Both the position numbers and the translations under genes were made by a program. A stretch of 64,000 nt of DNA from Bipolaris cookei (lineage: Eukaryota; Ascomycota; Dothideomycetes; Pleosporales; Pleosporaceae), in assembly GCA_002286855.1 (NCBI GenBank), contig NRSV01000048.1:1-64000 (forward strand). Reading direction: 5' to 3'. The notes under the pieces were generated by a model. The model made no database searches. It saw only the letters and a list, made by a program, of their open reading frames with translations, and had not been told where the DNA came from. Below, one piece after another: positions 1 through 9,417 of the stretch; within the stretch, counting starts at the first letter, position 1, and each line of letters opens with the position of its first letter.

Positions 1-2
1 TA

Positions 3-326
3 TATCTCAATCAGTTTCTCAAAGAGATCAAAGCTCTATATCCAATACTTCTAGATGCCGACAAGACTGCCACTACGATATACTCGGACAGCCAAAGCGC
101 GATCCAACTCACCAAAAATCCTACCTATCACGCCAGGACAAAGCATATCGACATCCAATACTACTTCATTCGCGAGAAGGTAGAGACAAAACAGATCCAG
201 CTAGTATACCAAAACACCAGCTTCCTACTAGCCGACTGTCTCACTAAAGCAACAAGCACTGATAAGACTCGAGACTTTATAATCGGATCAAATCTAGTAG
301 ATATATCTCATATTACAGCTTCCTAG
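3..326 (+). mobile_element. Ty1/copia retrotransposon, RNase H C-terminal end (5' truncated by window)
   Basis: This open frame runs off the left edge of the window and ends at a TAG at 324-326. It reads as the end of a copia-type RNase H domain: SDSQSAIQL, then YHARTKHIDIQYYFIREKV, then LLADCLTKA, the usual order at the end of copia polyproteins. The enzyme would degrade the RNA strand of the RNA:DNA hybrid during reverse transcription. The visible 107 codons have no internal stop, unlike the other transposon remnants here, so this copy may be fairly recent. A purine-rich tract and the LTR follow directly, which confirms orientation. Reverse transcriptase and integrase would lie to the left, outside the window. 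Confidence 0.9.
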
Positions 327-329
327 CTT

Positions 330-610
330 AAGGGGGCGTGTTGTAGATAAGCTACTCAGCTATTCCACGACAGAATCCGGATGCGCAGTCCACACCCGGA
401 CTCTGCGATCAATCAAGTCTATAGTCGATCTATCAAGACTATAATCGATCAATAGACATCTATCTATGACGCTATAGACTACGCAAGCTACTACTAGATA
501 GACTCTTCTAGAATCTATTCTAGCTAATATATATAGTAGTAGGATAGCAAGTAGATAGAAGACAGAGCACTTCACACAAGATCAATTCACACTACCAACG
601 ATCAATCAAT
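330..610 (+). repeat. copia polypurine tract and 3' LTR
   Basis: A purine-rich tract (AAGGGGGCG, 330-338) follows the RNase H stop by three bases and is the expected primer site for plus-strand synthesis. The LTR should begin immediately after it at 339 with TGTTGTAG. The region is AT-rich and full of short direct repeats such as GATCTATC. I cannot fix the 3' end of the LTR because the 5' LTR is not in the window; the recognisable frame of the neighbouring decayed gene seems to reappear at about 612, so the LTR should end before that. Confidence 0.7.
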
Positions 611-611
611 T

Positions 612-1112
612 AGTGTTTCTTCCCTAGCACATATCTTCTCTCTCTAGAATCTCTCGATCAAGCTGGCTCTGAGTCTACTACGGACAAGTAGAAGGCAGAG
701 ACCTCTACCTCTGAGTCGATAGTAGAACAAGCAGCACCCTACACTTTGACAATGAGGTTTCTGTAGCAGCCCAGGCGGCAGCCACAGCCTTCTAGGAAGC
801 CTCGAAGTCGGCCAGGGCTTAACGTTCTTCAGCACGAGCAATCTCCAGACGCTTTTGACGCTTCTCTGCATCAATCCTTTCCCACTCTTCCTCCGACACG
901 AATAAGCTATACTCCGCCTTTATAGAAATACAGCCAGCGCAACGGCCTGTTGCGGTGTCCACAAAATAACGAAGGTCCTTCTTTTCACAGCGCTTGCAAC
1001 GGAAAGGCATTTCGTTCCCCTGTTGTCGAATACGGTCAGCACGGGAATGACGTTTCTCATTCGATTTTTGAGTACGAACACGACGAGAACGGGAAGACGG
1101 GACCTTGGGCAT
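612..1112 (-). pseudogene. Decayed small Cys-rich protein gene (C-x2-C...C-x2-C), cut at the copia LTR
   Basis: An ATG at 1112 opens a 97-codon frame ending at TAA 819-821. The N-terminus is basic and the centre holds CKRCEKK and GRCAGC, a C-x2-C-x18-C-x2-C pattern that suggests a zinc ribbon, followed by a charged helix (VSEEEWERIDAEKRQKR). Past the stop the same frame stays readable (ALADFEAS, KAVAAAWAATETSL, SQLDREILERED) down to about 612 with further TAG codons, several where CAG would fit. I read this as one longer gene broken by nonsense changes and ending against the LTR. I recall similar small proteins in many copies in Pleosporales genomes, but cannot confirm this. No function is known to me. 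The frame is also open upstream to 1379 without an obvious coding look. Confidence 0.5.
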
Positions 1113-1379
1113 GGTCAGGAAGGCACGAGGAAGGAAAACAGGAATACGACATGACGGACATACCTTTCCTTGACGACAGATGGAAAAAGTCACGGTCGGG
1201 TACTGTGTCACGAAGGTCTGTGTTAGAAGGTAATGATCATCGCGAGGCTCGAGGTCACGTGATGTACCATCCCGCCAAGGCTGGCCATCCGGGATGGCAG
1301 TACATGAAGGGATGTCAAGACCAGAAGCAATGAAGATATAAAGATGGATCAATTTCATTATTACACTCGTTGTGGTCAA

Positions 1380-1913
1380 CTCTCATAAGTTCTTCTCTTG
1401 CTCAGATTAATACTTAGTTATTCTATTTGATATAGAATTGATTGTCTTTACTTTAGTTACATCCATAACTCTTTTCTACACGAATCGCCAGACAATCGCA
1501 CAGCTTACCGCGCTTGCCTATTTCGCCCTAACCCGGATCGAAGCTAAGGAAGTATAGCCTAACCCTGTGTAACATAGATTTGCTTAGAATCAAGATTAGT
1601 AACAACACGAAATAGATCTGCTTTAGCATAGGCGTTTAACGCCTTTGTGTGCATCAGACATTACGCATTATTGTTGTGAAGGTTGGGTGACGTGGGGAGG
1701 TGGCCGAATCATTGGTGAAACAGGTTGTATATTGTCAGGGCGGGCTCCTAGAAGAGCCAAGCACGCAGCCATACGCACCAACCACTCAACCAAAAAGGCA
1801 GGCACAAGACAACAAGCTTGACTTGTTGCTTGCATGGCTGATACTTAAGTTTACTACGTCCTCGTAGGCTGATAGAGCCTAGTACTCTAGCTCCTTGTCA
1901 TATGTCCTAGTAA
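1380..1913. other. Intergenic, no gene seen
   Basis: AT-rich sequence between the decayed Cys-rich gene and the 3' end of the amidase. It has no convincing open frame and contains a short inverted repeat at 1631-1643. Confidence 0.6.
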
Positions 1914-3757
1914 TTACAAAAGATTCTCTACGACCTTCATTACCTCGACTAATTCCTCATCCATCATACTCTTTCCTACAATCTGTACATGCGTTGGTAA
2001 ACCTTCACACTCCTCTGGCTTATCTGTCCTCACATCAGTTCAAATTCACCCTTTAGACTTCCACTTTTCACTCAAGCCAAGGAGGCAAACGGATACGGAC
2101 TTACATGGGGGCTCGTATATCACACCCTCCTTCACAAACTCCTTGTCTTGCTCCTTATTAGCCTTGCCCACGTTCAGAATGCCACTTGGATAATTGAGCA
2201 GATTGACAACGACTGTGTAGATTGGCAGACCATAAGTGTCATGTCTCGGTGCCACACTTTGATATCCTGGCATGAGAATCGCATCAAGTCCTTTCTCCAT
2301 ATTGCCTCCTTCTGCTGGCTCACCAACCATGAGTTGGTGGAACTGATTGAGTATACGCCCCTTCTCTACATTCATATCCCACAGCTCATCCAGACTCGCT
2401 TGCCAATCCTTCAGTTCAGGGAACCCGGTTGTCGCGATCGATGGTATGAGCGGCTCACCGCTCGCCTTGATGTACTGGAAAGGTGTTTTGCGGGGATCAA
2501 GCATGAAGAATTTCCACGCCAGCATGGATGTCTGGTACAAATCTGGTATCTTTTCGTCCAAAAGTACAACCTCGTGTCCCCTAGCCTTCAGGTTCATAGC
2601 CGTAGAGTGCAGCGCTCGGGCAATGGGCGGATGCAGAGGTCGTTCTTTGCAGCCACGGATCAGTCCAAAGCGCAAGGGTTGTGTGGAAGGCTGCACGGAA
2701 CGCCAGGGTACGTTCAGACTGTTTGGATCGAGAAGCCAAGGCTGTGTGCTACTCACGGACTGGAGAAATAGGGCAAAGTCGCGGGTGGTGCGGCCACAGG
2801 GGCCAATGACTATGGGTACTGAGCCGGGAGAGCCCAGACGACCGACCGCTGCTCCACCTGCGAAGGGAACGCGGCCTGCCGTGGGTTTCAGAGAGGCACC
2901 ACCACAGCATATAGCAGGGATGCGGTTTGAGCCGGCGACGTCTGTGGCTACACCCATTACGCTGCCTTTCATGGCAATGAGTGCGCCTTCACCACCAGTG
3001 GAGCCGCCGGCGGTATGCGATAATCTATTCGGATTCAAGGTGCGCCCAAAGATGTTGTTTTGACTGTCTGCTGTCATCATGGTTTGGGGAAGATTGGTTT
3101 TGCAATAGAAGACTGCGCCGAGGGAGTGTAGGACGGTGACCAAGGCCGAGTTCGTAGCAGCCGGGGGATGCGGGATGAAGGATACATATCCGAGTGTTGC
3201 TTGTACGCCTCGCACGTTGAAGGAGTCCTGTTAAGATCTCAGTAACAGGTACATGTCAGTGTTTTGGCACTACGAATTCTGAACGCCGAAAGAGTTCCTA
3301 ATAGCGCCTTCCGTTTGTAAATCATACACACCTTCAGACTGATGGGTAACCCGTGCAGAGGTCCTAGTACCTTTCCCTCTTTCTCCAAATACTCGTCACA
3401 CTCTCTTGCCCTAGCCAATGCTTCGTCGAACAGAATCTCTGTAAGACAATTAACACACTGCTGTGCCACTGCCGCTCTCTTGCAAAATGCCGTCACCACT
3501 TCCGCGCTCTTTAACTGCCCCTCGGCCATCATCTTGACCAGATCGGTAGCATCATAATTCTCGGTGATATCCAGCTCTTTCTCCGTCAGAATACCACATG
3601 TTCGAGGTACATCTAACACAGAGATGCTTGAGGTTTCAGTATATTGAGATGTTTGAGATGTGGGGAGAAGCCAGTCTTTTGGAATTTTGGCGAAGACTAA
3701 TTCTCGTTTTGATTTGGCCAATGCTTGCCAGTTAGCTATGGGCGGTGCAGATGCCAT
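1914..3757 (-). CDS. Amidase signature-family enzyme (acetamidase/fatty-acid amide hydrolase-like)
   Basis: Three exons join in frame: 3757-3332, 3227-2105 and 2023-1914 (introns 104 and 81 bp, donors GTGTGT and GTAAGT), giving 552 residues, normal for fungal amidases. The enzyme should hydrolyse a small or acyl amide to the acid and ammonia. The Ser-cisSer-Lys triad is visible: K142 in GLPISLKDSF, S218 in AGGSTGGEGAL, and nucleophile S242 in ATDVAGSNRIPA. Two positions are atypical: T219 where Gly/Ser is usual, and N243 where Ile/Leu/Val normally precedes the conserved Arg. The tail (IVGKSMMDEE...) lies in exon 3. I chose the start MASAPP; an in-frame upstream start at 3844 is possible. No signal peptide is seen, so a cytosolic enzyme is likely. 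Substrate cannot be inferred. Confidence 0.88.
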
Positions 3758-4283
3758 CTTGCTGTTTTCAATGAGGTCAAGAATCTGGGTAGAGTGGAAT
3801 TCAGCAGTGGTATAGCTTTCTGTGATGGTTATACGGAACGACAATGGTCAGAAACCTTCAAGATGCAAGTCAATTTAGAAGAGCAGCAAAACTGTGATAT
3901 AGAGGACAGAGGCGTATTCTACTGCACACTGCTGGTGAGGGGAAGTATGGGGAGCCGGCCGAAATTGCCGGTCGGAACAAGGTTCGGAATCGCTCAAGGG
4001 TGGGGATATTGCGGGTATGCTAAAGTCGTTCAGCAGGAAGTGAGGTCGCTCGGCGCGGGTTGATCACTAGAAATTGACCAGAAGCAGCACATGTGGGAAG
4101 AGCTGTGTCTTTCTCAGGACTGAAAAGTATGTTATCCCTACCAGGGATTGCTTGTAGTCCAACATTGCCAAAAAGCCGAAATCTTGGGCATAAAGTTGTT
4201 TACGAAAATAAACGGTTAACAAATGATCCCGTGGTTAAGTTTGCCCACGTGAGATGGATATTCCAACCATGCCATCTCTCACT
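3758..4283. other. Intergenic: amidase promoter and MMTAG2-domain gene 3' flank
   Basis: 526 bp between two genes on the minus strand. Nothing recognisable was seen beyond what an upstream region must contain. Confidence 0.5.
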
Positions 4284-5042
4284 TCACTCGTACGGAGACT
4301 TGCTTCGAGTCTCTCTGTGACGTCTGCGATCCCTCGAGCGCGATCTTGATCGTCTGCCATCTGTGTCGCGTTCGCGCCTACGTTCTGGACGGTATTCTCG
4401 TCGCTTATGCTCACGGCTCCTTGATCGATGTCGACGTCGGTCATCTCGGTCATCATCTCTCCGCCTATCGCGCGAGCGCTCTCGGTCTCGCTGTCTGTAG
4501 CGTCGCTCTCGGTCTCGTGAACGGCTTCGTGTTCGATGACGTCTCCTCCGCTCTCTGTCATCGTCCCTGTGCCTCCTGGAACGCTCCTTCTTCTCCCTCA
4601 TCTTGGCCCAGTCCTCATCCTCGCCCTCCTGGGCCTTCTCCTCTATTTTATCCTTAACATCAGCCTTTTGGGCCTTTTCACCTAACGGCGTCAGGTTTGC
4701 ATTGTTCCGCACTGGCACTGGGAGGCCCATGGCAGCAAGCATCGCATCCTCCTCTGCCTCCTTCAGTTTGCGCTTCTCTTCCTTGATACGCGATGCTTCA
4801 GCCTCTTTGGATTCAGCGTCGCCTTTCGCGTACCAACTAAGGTCGCGGCCTTGTTGCCAACGCCCAACGGGCGCCATAACCGAGTGACCGAGATAGTTTT
4901 CACGTTGCGCATCGTTCTTGACATCCTCCCATTTGAAATCACCGCGGCCACCACTGAGTCATGGTTAGCTAGATACACCTGAGATATGATCCTGCAAGTC
5001 TTACCGGCTACCTTCTTTGCGTACAGTTTGAACAAGATCCAT
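4284..5042 (-). CDS. MMTAG2-domain protein with RS-rich tail
   Basis: A 38-bp first exon (5042-5005, MDLVQTVRKEGSR) splices to 4953-4284 through a 51-bp intron (GTAAGA...CAG), giving 235 residues. The N-terminus MDLVQTVRKEGSRGGRGDF, then NYLGHSVMAPVGRWQQG and DLSWYAK, matches the conserved N-terminal domain of multiple-myeloma tumour-associated protein 2. The middle (about 75-110) is a charged helix and the last 120 residues are dense Arg/Ser/Asp repeats of the kind found in splicing-associated proteins. A nuclear, mRNA-processing role is an inference from that tail; the molecular activity is unknown. The gene is divergent from MED6 with only 191 bp between start codons. The first exon is easily missed because the long open frame begins at an internal Met at residue 40. 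Confidence 0.85.
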
Positions 5043-5233
5043 AGTGAAATGTAGGGCTGAATAGGGTTGAAGGTGGACGTGAGGATTAGATGGTGAAAGT
5101 TGCGGGCAACACGGAGGTGAGAGGCCCGAGCTCCTGCGCGTTTCCCCACGCGCGACCGCGGTCCAGCTTCAAGAAAGTGCACAAACAATCCACACATAGC
5201 CTCTTGCTGCCACCCCCGTACATCATCGCCAAA
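5043..5233. promoter_or_regulatory. Bidirectional promoter region, MMTAG2-domain gene / MED6
   Basis: The two start codons are 191 bp apart and face away from each other, so this segment must carry both promoters. No specific factor site was identified. Confidence 0.55.
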
Positions 5234-6364
5234 ATGCCACCGCCACTCCCACCCCCAGACGAGCAGGAATTTGACCAGCCCCAGCTTATCGGCGGCTTAC
5301 CTACCCCCGACCTACATGCAGGAAATAACCTCTTCTGGTACTTTACCTCGTCACCCTGGTTCGACTCTGAATGCATCAACATCGATGTCTATCTCAACCT
5401 GCGCCAAAACGACCCGGCTGTTGCGGAGAAGATCATGAATGATCCAAAGTTGTGGCAACAGAGACTTGACGACCAGCCCGAAGGAACACAGTACGTTATT
5501 GCGGGCGAAGGCCAGGGCGAAGGCCACCCGTGGCTTCTGCAACGCCAGCACAAGGTGCGCGTCACGGAGAATGACAAAGAGCGCACCGAAAACTTTGTTG
5601 AGGGCAATTGGTATACCCATGGGACCAAGATGCTCATGGCGCCGAGCTTGCTGGATATCGTGCAGAGCAGAATGGTAAGGTCCAACGGAAGACGGTTATG
5701 CAGAGCAGATACCTGACATGTCTTGCAGCTTACTGTTTCGACGCGCATGCAACAGATGGCTGAGCTTTCCAAGAACATGACGCATTGGACACCTGCAACC
5801 GGCTACTCGTACTTCCCCCCTTCGTACGAAACTACCAAGGCAACAACCACAGCGAGCCGAGTCGGCAGCCCAACGCTAGCCCCGACAGATGCAGACGCCC
5901 CAGGCTCGCAGTCACAAGGCGCAGGTGTAGCCGCACAGGCCACAGATCCAGCAGCTTCAGTCACTGACTTCTCTGACGCGCTCTTCATGCATTCGCTCAA
6001 CCTCATGAATGTGTATGGCGACGAGTACATGGATGAAAATCCGCTCAAGGGCGAACCAGGCGCCTTTGTCTTTGAAGGTACCAAGACAGCCGTCACTGCC
6101 AGAAATAAGGCACAGGAGCAACAGGCGATCCAAGCAGTACAGCCCGCGCCAGCAGCTCCTACTGAATTGAAAATCGACACCGCAACGCCAAGTGTAGCAC
6201 CCTCTGTAGTGGCTACACCAAAAGCAGTGGCAACTCCCGGGGCGATGGAAAGCCATAGTAGGAAGGGCAGTGTAGCGCCTGGATCGAAGAAGAAGAAGGA
6301 TAGGCGAAAGAGCCAGGCTGGACTAGCCAGTCCAACCACACCCAGTGTGCCCCAAGCAGGGTAG
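5234..6364 (+). CDS. MED6: Mediator complex subunit 6
   Basis: Exons 5234-5674 and 5729-6364 (intron 54 bp, GTAAGG...GCAG, phase 0) encode 358 residues. Med6 sits in the head of Mediator and links activators to RNA polymerase II. The conserved block NNLFWYFTSSPWFDSE near residue 34-49 is the Med6 N-terminal signature (aromatic FWYF then SPWFD), followed later by VEGNWYTHGTKMLMAP and, across the splice, SRMLTVSTRMQQM. The C-terminal 170 residues are Ala/Pro/Thr-rich and disordered, ending in a basic KKKKDRRKS patch, as in filamentous fungi. An in-frame upstream start at 5090 exists but reads as leader; MPPPLPPPDE at 5234 has an adenine-rich context (CCAAAATG). Confidence 0.92.
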
Positions 6365-6509
6365 CCGCTACTGCGCCATTATTGTGAGCGACACGCTTAT
6401 ATCTTGTTTTTCTTTATTCGGGCTAGTGTTTGACTATTCTTTTTTTGTTTTACTCAGTGATACCCTCTTAAAACCAATATATGTATGTGTACATAACAAG
6501 GAATCAATA

Positions 6510-8365
6510 ACGTACCTCACGGGCGAGTTGTCCACTTTTGCCAAGCACCCACCAAAACACCTACTACACCCTAATGTCGCAACAACAACAACAACAACAA
6601 CAGCACTTACAGCCTTGTACTGAACGTCAAATACAGCTTGCCCTTCAAGCTCTCGAACAAGACGCGAATTCCTCAATACGACGCGTTGCAGCTATCTTTA
6701 ACGTTGATCGAACAACACCAAGCCAAAGATGTGACGGACGACCTTCACAGGCAGATCGCTGGCCTAAAATAATGAATCTAACTAAGCTTGAGGAGGTGGT
6801 GGTGGTGGTGGTGGTTAAGCATATACTTGGGCTTGTTGCGCGTGGATTTCCCTCTAGGTTCGCAGATGTGGCTAACATGACCAATTCTTTGCGCGCTGAG
6901 CGCAATCTAGGCCAGGTTGGACAAAACGGACCCAGTACGTTCGTTAAGCGCGGCGCTGAACTCAAAAAAAAGTGTTTCAATCGCAAGTACGACTACAGGA
7001 GAGCCCTCTGCAAATATCCTAAAGCTATTCGAGACTGGGTTTAGCCTAGTAACCAACATAAAAGCCAAGTATAGTATCCAGGATAAAGACACATACAACT
7101 TTGATGAGACAGGCTTCATATTAAGCTAAATAACAACTGGAGCAGATGTTACAGCTTCAGAAAGACGAGGACAGCCAAAGATAATCCAGCTAAGCAATAG
7201 GGAGTGGATAACAGTTATTCAGGGCATTAATGCGATAGGGTGGGCCATTTCACCCTTCATTATCCTCAAGGCGCGCCACCACCTCTCAAGCTAGTACGAG
7301 GATGGTGATTTACCCCACGACTGGGTTATTGGGGTCTCTAAGAATGGCTGGAAGACTAATGAGCTTAGTCTTGAGTGGTTGAAGCACTTTGATGCGCATA
7401 CAAAGAAGAAAGTGGTAGGCAGCCACCGCTTGCTTAATGTTGACGACCATGAGAGCCATAACTCGCTAGATTTCCAAAATTGCTGAAAAGATAACAAATA
7501 TTGTTACTCTTTGTAAGCTTCTGCACTCGTCTCACCTCTTACAGCCACTTGATGTGGGCTATTTTCCCCCTCTGAAGTAGGCATATAGACGCCAAGTCAA
7601 AACGCTTATGCGCAGCGAGATCAACCACGTTACAAAAACAAGAGTTTCCTACCTTGCTTTAAGCGCGCCTTTGACGGCTCAATTACTTCTAGTAATATCC
7701 AAGGAAGGTTTCGAGGCGCTGAATTGGTCCCATTTGACCCAGAACGGGTTATTTCAGCCCTTGATGTGCAGTTGCGTACTCCATCGCCACCATTACCTAA
7801 TAATGAGCTCTGGCAGTCACAAAGTCCAAGCAATACCCTTGAATTAGGGTCGCAATCGACGCTTGTGAAGGCAAGGATTCAGAAGCATGTGGATAATTTA
7901 CCAACCTCTATGGTGGAGGCCATTGAGAAGGTCTCAAAGGGGGCAGCAATTATAGCGCATAAGCTGGCCTTGGCGCAACGGGAGATAGTTGAGCTTAAGG
8001 CAGCAAATGAGGCCGCAACGCGATAAAAATCGCACAAAAGAAAGCGGGTTCAGGTAGAGGGAACCTTAATAGCTGAAGATGGGGCGCGCTTAGCCGCTCT
8101 TATAGACTTTGGCGCGCGTAGTGATGGGAAGAAGGTAAAAAGGCGGGTAGGCGCTGAAGTGGGTGAACCATCTCAATAACGGTGTAGACGGTGCAACATG
8201 ACTGGGTATAACTCACGAACATGTAAGCAAGTAGTAGAAGTAGATTCTGAATGATATCTTGTATCGCATTACACAATATAGGGCCAAAGTGGGCTATTTT
8301 GCGCCATGATGTGGTGGTTTTGGTGGGGGCTTGGCAAAAGTGGCTCGCGAACCCGTAAGGTACTT
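6510..8365 (+). mobile_element. Fot1/pogo-type DNA transposon, inactive copy 1 (1,856 bp)
   Basis: The ends are imperfect inverted repeats that align without gaps for about 50 bases: ACGTACCTCACGGG... at 6510 and, on the other strand from 8365, AAGTACCTTACGGG..., both continuing into CCACTTTTGCCAAGC. Each end is flanked by TA (6508-6509 and 8366-8367), the Tc1/mariner/pogo target duplication. The length is typical of Fot1-like elements; I recall that Molly and Pixie of Parastagonospora nodorum are of similar size. The single internal gene is broken (see transposase entry). It lies between MED6 and the Ksp1-type kinase with no sign of having disrupted a gene. Confidence 0.9.
6574..8254 (+). 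pseudogene. Fot1/pogo transposase, degenerate (copy 1)
   Basis: Starting at ATG 6574 the remnant reads through several frames. An N-terminal polyQ stretch precedes a helix-turn-helix region, a CENP-B-like segment (FNRKYDYRRALCKYP), then the DDE_1 catalytic core: YNFDETGFILS, LLNVDDHESHNSLDFQ and HLLQPLDVGYFPPLK, so all three acidic positions can be placed. The C-terminus (SNTLELGSQS, KGAAIIAHKLAL) leads to a former zinc knuckle CRRCNMTGYNSRTC in which the His position is Tyr. In-frame stops and shifts make it non-functional. An in-frame GGT microsatellite near 6795-6817 adds a run of valines not seen in copy 2. Confidence 0.85.
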
Positions 8366-8367
8366 TA

Positions 8368-9417
8368 CAACCATATTTCTTTTCCAGACATCCCAGTGAC
8401 TATCAATCGAGAGAGATAGACATAGGCCAGACCTCTTGGCTTCCACTGCTCAGATTCGGTAGACAAGCGAGATGCAAGAAGGTGAAAACAATTAAAGAGG
8501 TATCAGTGAAAAAGGGTGGCATGCACCATCGCACCAGGCATCAGGCATGCGCATTGCATTGGCCTGGGGTCCAAAAATACATGTGCGAAAGAGAATTCAA
8601 AAAATCTATTCAATCTACAGGTAGTTATTAAGACAGTTTGTATAATAAAAAGACGAAAGCCAAGATCAGCTAAAGAGCAGAAACACGCATGTATATACAA
8701 GATATTAAAAGAAAGCTACGGATGGTAATATGGGCGCTATTTGGATGAATTCATCACATTTAGAAGAAGCAGAAGTTGCGAAGTTGTTGAGTGGGTAAAT
8801 CCCGGATCCTACGCATGGCACCGGTCGTCTAATTGGTGTTTGGTGTGCGACGACAAAAGTGCAATGCGACTTGGATCTCCGTCGGATACGAGTCTTGACT
8901 AACTAATCATCCCTAAGAAGCGAATTGTGAGGGAAATAAAGAGATATCCCTCTGATGCCAACAAAAAAAAGAAACCCAAATATAGAACTCCATGCCAGAT
9001 GCCGCTTGCTTCCTGTCATATATCACCATTTGTAGTTTGGTGAAGTTCTTCACCGAAACAGTTTCTTTCGTCCGTGCAACAAGAAAAAAAGCCTCCAGTG
9101 CAAGAGTCCCAGAAGCTAGCCTAACCACACCAGTAGAGTAACAAAGGAGAGATACCAAGCGACAATGTTGAAGAGTGGAAAAACGATCGAGTCGATGTTG
9201 TGTTGCAGGTGAAGCTGAGAGTGTACAAGTGAAAAAAGGTAAAGAGGAGAGAGATAGAAAAGTGGTATCTCTAGTAGGCTACAATTTGAAAAGGTGGTTG
9301 AGGTTGAGCATCGTAGAACTCTTGCTTCCCCAGGAATAGCGTATTCCGTGGAAAAAAAAGTATAGGAAATAAGGAAATGAAAAGTTGTCAAGACTACAAG
9401 TGGAAGGTTAATGTGCC
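8368..9417. other. Intergenic between transposon copy 1 and the kinase
   Basis: About 1.05 kb without a convincing gene. A hydrophobic frame on the minus strand at 9116-9430 looks like chance; the rest is probably the 3' untranslated region of the kinase. Confidence 0.5.

Noticed and set aside
1631..1643. Small inverted repeat GGCGTTTAACGCC
   Set aside because: Too short and isolated to be called a terminator, TIR or binding site.
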